From the NCBI GenBank assembly GCA_016199325.1, contig JACQGW010000398.1, forward strand, positions 1 through 41,670: a DNA stretch of 41,670 bases. Direction: 5' to 3'. This DNA is from Chloroflexota bacterium. Its GTDB lineage: Bacteria; Chloroflexota; Dehalococcoidia; JACQGW01. The position numbers and the translations under genes were made by a program. Position 1 is the first letter of the stretch. The number at the start of each line of letters is the position of its first letter. The notes under the pieces are model-generated. The model did no database searches. It was not told the DNA's origin and saw nothing but the letters and a program-made list of their open reading frames with translations. Below are positions 7,117 through 16,200 of the stretch, one piece after another.

Positions 7117-8697
7117 CTACTCGGCGATCCGTCCGTCGAAGACCGTCATCTCGACGCGCGTCTTCAGGATCGCCTCGGGCTCGACGGCGAAGACGTCGTC
7201 GCTCAGGACGACCAGGTCGGCCAGCTTGCCCGGCTCGATCGAGCCCTTCAGCCGCTCCTCGCCGGACGCGTAGGCGGAGCCCAGCGTGTAGGCGTGGATC
7301 GCCTGCTCCATCGTCAGCCGTTCCTCCGGATACCAGGGCTTGCCAAGCGGCTCATCTCCTCGCTTCCGCGTGACCGCCGCATAGACCGTGCGCAGCGGCT
7401 CAATCGGCTCGACCGGCGCGTCCGTGCCGAGAGCCAGCGGAGCGCCGCTCTCGAGGAGCGACCGATACCGATAGGCCAGACGGCTCCGCTCACCCCAGTA
7501 CCGCTCCGCCATGTCACGGTCCGACGTCGCGTGGATCGGCTGAACCGACGCGATGACGCCCAGCTCGGCGAAGCGCGGCAGGTCGGCCGGGTCGACGAAC
7601 TGGGCGTGCTCGATCCGGTGCCGCAGCTCCGGGCCGATCCCCTCCCGACGGACGCGCTCGATGGCGTCGAGGGCGACGCGATTGGCGCCGTCGCCGATCG
7701 CATGGATGGCCGAGGAGATACCGGCAACCGCCGCGTCCCGGACGCACTCGGCGAGCTCATCCGGCGGGATGACGAGGATGCCCCGGTTGTCGGGCTGGCC
7801 GACGTAGGGCTCGAGCATCGCGGCCGTCTGGGAGCCGAGCGCGCCGTCTCCGATGAACTTGACGCAGCCCAGTCGCAGCAGGGGGCCGCCAAACCCGGTC
7901 TGGATGCCCAGGCGAATGGCATCGTCCAGCCGGTCGCGCGGCAGCATCATGTTAACCCGCAGGTCCAATTCCCCCGCCTGGAGCAGGTCCTGGAGCACGG
8001 AGAGGGAATCGGGCGGGTCGATGGCGTGAACGCTCGTGAGTCCGGCGCGGCTGGCCTGGCGCATGGCCGCCTTCAGCGCCTCGCGAATCTCGGCACGATC
8101 CGGCGGCGGGATGACCCGCTCGACCAGCCGGATCGCCGTCTCCTTCAGGATGCCGGCCGGCTCCCCGTTCTTCGGATCACGCGTGATCTCGCCACCCGCC
8201 GGCTGCTCGGTGGTCTTCGTGATGCCGGCGCGGGCCAGCGCCTGCGAGTTCGCCCAGAGCGAATGGCCGTCCTTGTTCCGCAGGGCGACGGGATGGTCCC
8301 CGGAGACCGCATCCAGGTCGAATCGCGTCGGGAACTCGGGGCGGGGCCAGACGTTCTTGTTCCAGCGGCCGCCCAGAATCCACGCCCCGGGTTTCGCGGC
8401 AGTCGCGGCGCGGGCAACTCGGGCGAGCGCCTCCTCCAGGCTGGCGGCGCCGTCCAGGTTCACTCGGCCGAGCTGCAAGCCGTGGCTGAGAAGATGGACG
8501 TGCGCGTCGTTGAAGCCCGGAACGACCGTGCTGCCCCCCAGGTCGACGACCGCCGCGCCGTCCGCAAGGTCCTCGATCTCCCCGCGGCTGCCGACGGCTG
8601 TGATCCACGAGCCGCTGATGGCAACGGCTTGGGCGCGCGGCTGGATAGGGTTCAGCGTCCGCACGTTGGCGTTGGTAAGGATGAGCGAGGGAACCAT
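7117..8697 (-). CDS. YtcJ-type metal-dependent amidohydrolase (Amidohydro_3)
   Basis: Protein of 526 residues. The start at 8697 is chosen because GGAGG at 8703-8707 lies 5 bases upstream; an in-frame start at 8718 adds 7 residues without a good site. The composite beta-sandwich/TIM-barrel fold is clear: LILTNANVRTL at the N-terminus, the metal-binding DAHVHL (H66, H68), KFIGDGALGSQTA, HAIGDGANR, RIEHAQF, GTDAPVEP, and the closing GSIEPGKLADLVVLSDD. The family hydrolyses C-N bonds in N-substituted formamides, imides or cyclic amides; the substrate here is unknown. A near-consensus promoter lies upstream. Together with the M20D enzyme downstream it may serve amide or peptide breakdown, which is inference from proximity. 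Confidence 0.95.
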   Translation of the reverse strand: MVPSLILTNANVRTLNPIQPRAQAVAISGSWITAVGSRGEIEDLADGAAVVDLGGSTVVPGFNDAHVHLLSHGLQLGRVNLDGAASLEEALARVARAATAAKPGAWILGGRWNKNVWPRPEFPTRFDLDAVSGDHPVALRNKDGHSLWANSQALARAGITKTTEQPAGGEITRDPKNGEPAGILKETAIRLVERVIPPPDRAEIREALKAAMRQASRAGLTSVHAIDPPDSLSVLQDLLQAGELDLRVNMMLPRDRLDDAIRLGIQTGFGGPLLRLGCVKFIGDGALGSQTAAMLEPYVGQPDNRGILVIPPDELAECVRDAAVAGISSAIHAIGDGANRVALDAIERVRREGIGPELRHRIEHAQFVDPADLPRFAELGVIASVQPIHATSDRDMAERYWGERSRLAYRYRSLLESGAPLALGTDAPVEPIEPLRTVYAAVTRKRGDEPLGKPWYPEERLTMEQAIHAYTLGSAYASGEERLKGSIEPGKLADLVVLSDDVFAVEPEAILKTRVEMTVFDGRIAE

Positions 8698-8762
8698 CGG
8701 CACCTCCAGCGTCAGCACAGAGTGAGAGACGAGCGGAGCCCCCGAAAGGCTTGTCGCCAGGC

Positions 8763-8792
8763 AGTATACCGAGCGAGGGGAGGCTGAGTCAA
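8763..8792 (-). promoter_or_regulatory. Sigma-70-type promoter of the YtcJ-type gene
   Basis: On the minus strand TTGACT (8787-8792), an 18-base gap and TATACT (8763-8768) match consensus at 5/6 each. It lies about 65 bases before the start at 8697. In the opposite direction, toward the RHH-like gene, only a weak TTGCGG-17-TTAACT pair (8874-8902) was seen. Confidence 0.72.
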
Positions 8793-8935
8793 TGCTGGCT
8801 CAGCGCGGGCGATGAGTTAGCAGCTCGCGACTGGCTGATGTCGGCGGGGGGGAGACGGAAGCCGTCCGCACGCTTGCGGTTTGCGGCAGTCTGTGGTTAA
8901 CTCACTACAGGCGGCTGTTACGAGGTGCGCTATCT

Positions 8936-9343
8936 ATGGCAACACACAGCATCACACTCCATCTGCCTGATGCCATCATGCGTCAGGCCAGACAGGCGGC
9001 CGACGCCTTGCACCGGCCGGTGGAGGAAGTGCTGGCCGATGTGCTGGCGGCGACGTTTCCTGACGTCGACGCAGTTCCAAAGGATCTACAGGCCGACCTG
9101 GCGCGCATGACGTGGCTAGATGACCAGGAACTGTGGGCGATCGCCCGGAGCACTCTGAGCGAAGAGCAGGAGAAGCGCCTTCATGCTTTGAGGGACTCGC
9201 AAGGCCGGCGTCCGCTGACTCCAGAAGAACAAGAAGCCCTGCAAGCTCTCCGTCGGGAGTATGGACGGGTCACCGTACGCAAGGCGCGTGCCTATGCCCT
9301 CTTGAGCCTACGCGGTGGTCATCTTCTCCTCGCTGATGGCTGA
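8936..9343 (+). CDS. Ribbon-helix-helix-like small protein paired with HNH nuclease
   Basis: Protein of 135 residues with an ATG start and GAGGTG at 8922-8927 (8-base gap). The N-terminal part, HSITLHLPDAIMRQARQAAD followed by a helix to about residue 40, has the strand-helix-helix pattern of ribbon-helix-helix DNA-binding proteins such as antitoxins. The middle (about 55-110) is helical with a repeated acidic pattern (SEEQEKRLHALRD, TPEEQEALQALRR). The end is YALLSLRGGHLLLADG. No enzyme motif. It overlaps the HNH gene by 8 bases, so the two are co-translated. It could be an antitoxin or accessory DNA-binding partner; this is inferred from fold pattern and layout. Confidence 0.75.
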   Translation: MATHSITLHLPDAIMRQARQAADALHRPVEEVLADVLAATFPDVDAVPKDLQADLARMTWLDDQELWAIARSTLSEEQEKRLHALRDSQGRRPLTPEEQEALQALRREYGRVTVRKARAYALLSLRGGHLLLADG

Positions 9344-9776
9344 CCAGGCGTCTCGGGACTACGTTCCCAGACGGCTGCGTGCCAGGGTGGCTGCCCAAGC
9401 TCAACATCGCTGCGAGTACTGCCTGACCTCCCAGCGCGTCAGCGGCGCTCAGATGCAGGTCGACCACGTCGTCCCAGTGTCGCAGGGAGGTACGTCGGAT
9501 GAGGCGAACCTGTCGCTAGCCTGCGCGTGGTGCAACAGCTTCAAGAGTGCAACCACTCGGGCGGCCGACCGCGAGACAGGCGAGGGCGCACAGATCTTCA
9601 ACCCTCGGACTCAAGTCTGGACCGACCACTTTCGCTGGAGCGACGACGGCACGCTCATCGTTGGCTTGACCGCAGTAGGACGCGCCACCGTGCTGGCGCT
9701 GCGGCTCAACAACGAGTTTATCGTCCTGGCGCGTCGGCTGTGGGTCCTGGCCGGCTGGCATCCTCCCACGGAATAG
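9336..9776 (+). CDS. HNH endonuclease
   Basis: Protein of 146 residues. The zinc and catalytic core is intact: C26-x2-C29 (HRCEYC), D43-H44 in VDHVVPVSQGG, N58 in EANLSLAC, and C63-x2-C66-N67 (CAWCNSFK). This is the McrA-like zinc-finger HNH fold that cuts DNA. After the core comes a region of about 70 residues (QIFNPR...DHFRW...GLTAVGRATV...LNN) shared by a group of small HNH proteins common in Cyanobacteria and Chloroflexota. The start at 9336 lies inside the end of the RHH-like gene (8-base overlap); a GTG at 9315 is an alternative. The 9-base gap to the convergent permease remnant leaves no room for a terminator. Target and role are unknown. Confidence 0.9.
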   Translation: MADQASRDYVPRRLRARVAAQAQHRCEYCLTSQRVSGAQMQVDHVVPVSQGGTSDEANLSLACAWCNSFKSATTRAADRETGEGAQIFNPRTQVWTDHFRWSDDGTLIVGLTAVGRATVLALRLNNEFIVLARRLWVLAGWHPPTE

Positions 9777-9785
9777 GGAGGTATC

Positions 9786-10046
9786 TCACTCGATGCCCAT
9801 CGCCTCCCGGAGCCGGTCCGCCAGGAAGTTGATGCCGAGAACGGTCAGGACGATGGCCACGCCCGGCAGCGTCGTCACCCACCACGCGATCGGCATGTAC
9901 GGCTGGCCGTCGTTGAGCATCCGCCCCCAGGACGAGGTCGGCGGCTGAACGCCGATGCCGAGGAAGCTGAGCGAGCTCTCCAACAGGATCATGTGGCCGA
10001 ACTCCAGCGTCGCCACGACGACGATCAGTGCGGCTACGCATGGTAA
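9786..10046 (-). pseudogene. C-terminal remnant of a DppC-type oligopeptide ABC permease
   Basis: The frame reads ALIVVVATLEFGHMILLESS, SLSFLGIGVQPPTSSWGRML, then PGVAIVLTVLGINFLADRLR, an excellent match to the last quarter of the DppC/OppC permease family. It includes part of the EAA-type cytoplasmic loop and the last membrane helices. Full members have about 280-300 residues; only about 87 are left here. In-frame reading upstream meets a TGA at 10053-10055 before any earlier membrane segment. No other transporter genes stand nearby, so this is a stump left by deletion or rearrangement. A short ORF could start at GTG 10016 but would make a useless fragment. Confidence 0.8.
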
Positions 10047-10258
10047 ACAAGCTCACAGAGGATGCCGAGCGCATCTTCCACCTGCTCCCGCCCGGCACCC
10101 CGGTCGATCCGGTGGAAGCGCACCGCGAGCTGGCAGCCGCAATTGCCGCTCGCGACGCCAAGCGCGCCAGCGAGCTGCGGATTCGCGGCATCCACTCAGC
10201 CCAGAAAGCCATTGTCGAGCGATTGTTGCCGGAACGGCCCTCCTTCAACAAACCCTGA
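10040..10258 (+). pseudogene. Probable C-terminal remnant of a GntR/FCD-type regulator
   Basis: The frame encodes about 72 residues from the ATG at 10040 (a GTG lies at 10028). The stretch PVDPVEAHRELAAAIAARDA followed by ASELRIRGIHSAQKAIVERL resembles the last helices of FCD ligand-binding domains of GntR regulators, where an E-H-R-x-L-x-A-A-I motif supplies a metal ligand. The DNA-binding domain and most of FCD are missing. Its 5' end overlaps the broken edge of the permease stump on the other strand, so one break point probably removed both genes' N-terminal parts. It could instead be an intact small protein of unknown function. Confidence 0.5.
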
Positions 10259-10270
10259 ACCACAAACCCC
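10246..10270. repeat. AACCACAAACCCC-type spacer repeat
   Basis: Units AACAAACC, TGAACCAC, AAACCCC overlap the end of the FCD-like remnant and fill the 13-base gap to the convergent giant gene. They are of the same type as the repeat at 2792-2822. Confidence 0.5.
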
Positions 10271-10271
10271 A

Positions 10272-13200
10272 TCACGGCCCGGGCGTCCACGTGAACGGGA
10301 CCGTCGCCCGGATGAAGAAGCCCTCCTGGCTGCCGATGGCGAAGTCGTTGAACGGATAGCCGGCGACGTGGCCCTGGTAGGAGCCGTAGACCCAGCGGTC
10401 GACCTCGGTGACGCGGTAGCTGCCGCCAAGCGCCGTCTGGGCGACGACGTCGCCCGCGCTCAGCGTGTCGGCCGGCCAGGGCACGCCGATCAGGTTCCAG
10501 GTCGCCTGGAGCGGTAGCGGCACCGCAGAGCTGATCGGCATCCCGGCCACAACCCACGTCGCCGAACCGGCGAGGCGCAGGAAGTACGCCTGGCCGGGCA
10601 CAAGCTCGAAGTTCCCCTCCAGATCGCCATAGACGGTTGTGCCGCTGATGATTGCGCCGACCCAGCGGCCTGACGTGAACTTGTAGGCGCCGGTCAGCGG
10701 CGCGGTGCCGCGGCCGTTGATCGCCCGGGCGAGGTCGCTGACGCGGATCGGCGTGAACGGCTGCACCGACAGGCCGACGACGTTCCAGCCAACGCCGAGG
10801 GCGTAGGCCACAGACGGCGGGGCGAGCAGCTCGATGGCGGTCGTCGCCACGGCGTCGCCGGACACGGCGGTGATCGTCGCCGTGCCGGGCGTCGTCGTCC
10901 CCGCGGTCAGGGCGGTCGTCGCCACGCCGCGGGCATCCGTCGTCGCGCTGATGACGCTCAACGTACCGAAGGTGGTCGTGAAGATCACTACCTTGTCCGC
11001 CAGCAGGCCGCCGCCGACATCCCGCACCGTCGCGGTGATGATGCTCGTGCTGATCCCGTCGGCGGTGAGACTGGTCGGCTCGGCCGTCAGACCGATGGTG
11101 GCGGGTGCGCCGGCGGCGACGAGGAAGGTCGTCGCGTCGGCCATCGCCTTTGGCGACTCCCGATTGCCGGCCTGGTCCTCGGCCAGCGTGTAGAACCCGT
11201 AGGTCCGTCCGAACTGGCCACGGACGACCAGCGCCGTCTCAGTGATGTCCGCCCGGTGCAGCACGAACGGCCCGCCGTCCGTCGAAACGTACAGGTCCAC
11301 GTCCTTCAGCCCGGCACCGCCGGGCGGGTCGCCGCTCGTCCAGCTCAGGACGACCTCATCCCCGCCCGTCACCGTCGGCAACGGGTTCACCCGCGACGCC
11401 GGCTTGCCCGTATCCAGCGTGTTGAAGATCGGCGGCGTGTCAATCGGGTCGTTCGTATCGAAGACGATGCTTGCCGTCGCCGTGACCACGTCGCCCGTCC
11501 GCACCCAGGCCAGCGGCCGGATCGAGTAGGTGGCGAATCCTTGCCCCTGCCCCTCGACGGTATCGGGCGGCAGGAAGCCCTTCGTCGCGTCCGTCGTCGG
11601 CGCCCCGGTCGCCGGGTCGATGGACCGCAGCACCCAGAACGCCCTGCCCGTCGTCACGTCGATCCCGGCCGTCACGTCCACGTAGAGGCCGAGCTCCTTG
11701 ACCAGGTCGAGCCGGGTCTGGTAGGAGGAGCGGTTGGCCGGCACCTCGAAGACCCGGCCGCCGAACCCGAACGCCCCCAGCCGGAAACTGCGGATGTCCA
11801 GGTCCGCGTCCATCTCCTGCTCGACGGCGACGAGCTGGGCCGGCGCCGTCGCCACCGTCTCGTCGTTCTCGAAGCGGATGGTGTACCCCAGCGTCGCCAC
11901 GCTGGAGACCCAGCGGGCGTCGCCGTAGCCGGGGGGACCGAGCATGTCATTCGGGTCCCGCGGCCGGATGATCTGGGTCACGGCGGTGTCGACGCCGTTC
12001 CACCAGTTCCAGAACCGCTGCCCCAGCCAGTACGCCCCCTGGCTGATCAGGTTGTCCGGGAACGTCCGCTCGATCCACGATCCGATCATCCACCCGCCAA
12101 CGGCCGCGACGCCCACAGCGCCCAGTCTCGCGCCCCAGCCAAGCCTGCTGACCGGCGAGTTCAGGATCGCCGAGCCCAGGTCGCCCAGCCCCCACCGCAG
12201 CCAGTGGTTCCGGACCCCCTGAATGGCGGTCCTCGTCCCGTGCTCGTAGATGTGGCGCGAGTAGTAGTGCAGGTGGGTGCGGGCCGTCTCGATGGCGTAG
12301 TGGCCGCCGTAGCGGCCCGTCAGCGCGATGTGCCGGGAGGCCCCGTTGGCAACCCAGTCAATCCGCAGCCATCGCGCCTCGCCGGCTCCCCTGAGGCCCT
12401 GGATGACCAGGTCCACGCCCAGGCCCAGGCTCAACTGGAAGAGCCCGTCGGGATCGACGAAGCTCACCGGGTTGTTCCCGACGTAAGCGTAGTGATTGTC
12501 GCCCGCGGGCTCGACCGGATCGGGGCTCAGGAACCGCCCCAGCGCCGGATCGTAGAACCGCGCCCGCATGAACGCCAGCCCGTTGCCCTCGGCGGTGACC
12601 CCGAGCCGCCCGACGTACCGGTACGGGTTCGGGACCGCCTCGACGACGCCGCGGGCCTGGCCGAACGGGTCGTAGTCGTAGCGGTTGACCACCGCCCCGG
12701 CCCCGTCGGTCAGCGCCCGGGTGTTGCCGTTGCCGTCGAAGGCGTAGTAGGCCGCGCTGCCGCCGCCGTCGAGGCGGGCGATCAGCCCGGCGCCCTGGAC
12801 GTAGCGGGCCAGGAGCGCGCCGGCCGCGTCGTAGTCGGCGGCCGGTGCCAGGTTGCCCACGGGATCGGGCAGGTGTCGGGTCGTGACGCCGTTGTGGGTC
12901 GTCGCAATCCGGTTCCCCAGCGCATCGTAGCGATACTGCCAGGTATCGCCGCTCGGCGCCTGCACGAAGATGAGGCGGTTGGCGGCGTCGTACTCGTAGG
13001 TCGTCGTCCCGCTGATGTCGGTCCGGCTCGCCAGGTTGCCGTCGGCGTCGTAGGTGTAGGCCGTCCCGCCCACCTGCGTGTACTGGTTCAGGCTGTTCGC
13101 CGTGTAGGTGACCGCCTGCGCCGCTTCCGTCGTGATCACCCGGTTGCCCGCCGGGTCGTACGTGTAGGTGACTCGGCGGCCGTCCGGCTCGGTCAGGCCG

Positions 13201-16200
13201 GTGAGCTGCCCGCGGGCGTCGTACTCGTAGGTCGTCGTCCCGGAGAGCGTTGCCATCGCCGTCACCCGGCCGCCCGCATCGTAGGTGTACTCGAAGCGCG
13301 ACTGCACCGCAGCGCCGGGGCCGCTGTTCGTCAGCCGGACGAGCTGCCCGGCCGCGTCGTACTCGTAGCTCGCCGCCGTCCCGTTCCCCTTCGTCTCTCC
13401 GATCAGCCGCCCGCCGCCGTCGTACGTGTACTCGACGAGCAGGCCGCCGCTCCCATCGGTCAGCCGCACCGGTCGCCCGGCTGCATCGTAGGCGTAGTTG
13501 ACGGCGTAGCCGTCGTGCCCCGTCCGGCGCGTCAGCCGGCTGCCGTCGTCGTAGGTGAACGTGAACCACTCGCCCGTCGAGTACTCCACTCGCGTCAGCA
13601 GGTCGCGGGTATCGTAGGTCCGGGTGATGGCGCCCGTCGCCGAGTCGGCGGCCGTGAGCAGGTTGCCCCGGGCGTCGTAGGTGTACTGGACGGTCCGGCC
13701 ATCCGGGTAGCTCTTGCCGGTGATGAGGCCGCGGGCGTCGTAGCTGTAGCTGATGGTCTCGCCCCGGCGGTTTCGGTTGGTCGTTGGGCTGCCGGCCGCG
13801 TCGTAGCCGAAGCTACGGTAGCTCCCGTCGGGCTCCGTGATGCGGGTGAGGTTGCCGGCGGCGTCGCCGGTGAACGTCGTCAGGCTGCCCCGGGCGTCCC
13901 GGAAGGAGAGGGGCTGGTTGAAGGTCGCGTCGTAGGTCGCGCTCGTTCGGTTGCCGAGCGGGTCGACCCGGCCGGCGAGGTTGCCCCGGTCGTCGTAGCT
14001 CATCGACCAGGCCGAGCCGTTGGGCGTCGTCAACCGGGCGAAGTTCCGGTTCGCATCGTAGCCGAAGAGGGTGTTCCGGCCGAGGCCATCGCGGAGGCGG
14101 GCTACCTGCCCGGCGTCGTTGTGGAGCAGCGTCAGCCGGAGGCCGCCGCCGTCGGCCATCGTGACTCCGCCGAGACCGTCATACGTGAGGGTTGTGCTCT
14201 CGACGTTGCCGTCGGTCGAGATGCCGACGAGCCGACCGCGGGCGTCGTACGTGTAGAAATGGTGCGTGCCGTCCGGGTAGGCCGCCGAGAGCAGGCTGTG
14301 GCGGACGTCGTAGGTGTACCTCGTCGTCCCTCGCGGCCCGACCGCCTCGAGCAGGTGATCGTCGGCGTCGTAGCCGAAGCTCGTGACCCGGCCGGCCGAG
14401 TCGATGACCTGGCTGAGCCGTCCGGCCGCATCGTAGGTCAGGGTCAGGCTCTCCCCGTTGGAATGGGCCAGGCCGGTCAGCCGCAGCCCGCTGTAGATCG
14501 CGGTGATCCGATTGCCGTTGGCGTCTTCGACCTGGCTGAAGCGCCCGCCAAGCAGGAAGGTCCAGACGGTGCCATCGGTCTCCCGCAGCCGGTAGAGGCC
14601 GTCCTCCAACGTCAGCGTGCCGTACTCGCCGCCGATGCCACGGTAGCTGCCATCGGCCTGCCGCTCGAAGGCCCGTTCCCAATTGAACATGCGGACGACG
14701 ACGTCCCCGTCGGCGTGGGTCGTCGCCGCGATCTCCCAGTTGTGCGTCCAGCCCCGCCCGAGGGCGCCGAGGGCGAACCGCTGGCTGATAGCCGGCGGGT
14801 AGGTCCGGGCGAAGGCGAGCGGCATCCCAGGCGCCGGGGTCGCCGTGTCCACCGCCTGGGTCAGGGCCGCCGGGATGTGGTTGTCCGCCTGCTGTATGGC
14901 GAAGTTGAGGAGGACGCCGACGTCATACGTGTACTTGCCGAGCTCGCTCAGCCGATTGGCGTAGGCGCTCAGGGCAGCCAGGTACTCGCGCTGCCGGTTG
15001 CCCATAGATGCCTCGAAGCTCTCCCAGATGGCATTCCAGGCGTCGGCGGCCATGCCGGCCGGCTGCGCCGCCTCCTTGAAGGCCGTCCAGTCAATGGGGT
15101 CGTCCGTCTCCGTCATCTGGTCCACGGTGAAGGTGATCGTCCCGCCGCTGGTGACCGGGATGAAGCCGAAGGAGACACGGCCCAGGCTCCCCGGCGGGAG
15201 GATCCCGGCCGGCCCTTCGGTGTTGATCGCCAGCACCTGGAGCTGGCGGCTCATAGACGGGCGCTGCTCCGACAGGCGGAGCTCGGCGCCGTCGGCCGAG
15301 ACGTTCAGCACCGGTGCCAGGACGTCCGTGTTGCCGGTATTGCCGTACTCCAGCGCCAGGATGCCGCGCCAGCCGGGGCGGATCGCGCCGGGTGCCATCA
15401 GTCGTACCTGGACGTCGCCGGGCACCCGCGGCACGACTCGGAATCCCTGGCCCAGCGTCGCCGCGCGCCCGCCGTCCACCACCTGGATGTCGTAGGTGCC
15501 CAGCGGTGCGCCGGCAAGGTCGAAGGTTGCGTATGCCGTCGTCGCACCGAACCAGGAGACGGCCGCGGCCTCGATGCGCTCGGTCCCGCTGATGAGCGCC
15601 GCCGTCACGTTCGGGCTCATCAAGGCGCCGTTCAGCCGGACCGTCACCTTGCCGCCCTGGCCCCCTTCCACCGGCGAGATGCTCCGCAGCTCGAAGGCCA
15701 GCAGCCGGGCTTCCAGCGTGTACGGCTGTGGCCCGCCCGGCACGCCGGCGCCGTAGACCAGGATGTAGTAGCTGCCCGGCCGGGTCGTCGGCACGACGAC
15801 CTCCTGGTCGGGCGAAAGCGGCGCGCTGAAGCCGTGGTCGAAGTTGCCGCGGCTCGGCGCCTGGCCGTACCGCACGTAGAGCTCGTTCACCGCCGCCGTC
15901 GAGGCGCTGTCCAGCTTGACGACCAGCGTCTGCCCCGCCGGAACCAGGACCTGATAGAAGCGGCTCTCAGCCGTCCCGAGCGAGCCGCCCACCGGCACGC
16001 CCAGCGTCAGCGCCTCGACATCCGCCGCAATGGTCGTCGCCGAGACGCCGGCGTTGTTCGTGTCGTCCGTCTCCCGGATGTTGTTCCGAATGTCCGTCCG
16101 CACGATGGCGTAGTAGGCGCCGGGTGTCACGCCCGGCAGGTCCCGGGCCAGCCGATTGGCCAGCGCCGCCAGCGTCGCCCGGTCGGGCATCAGTGCCTTC

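Noticed and set aside
9786..10016. A genuine small membrane protein of 76 residues
   Set aside because: The sequence matches only the C-terminal end of DppC-type permeases, and the homology continues upstream of the apparent start, so it is a stump.
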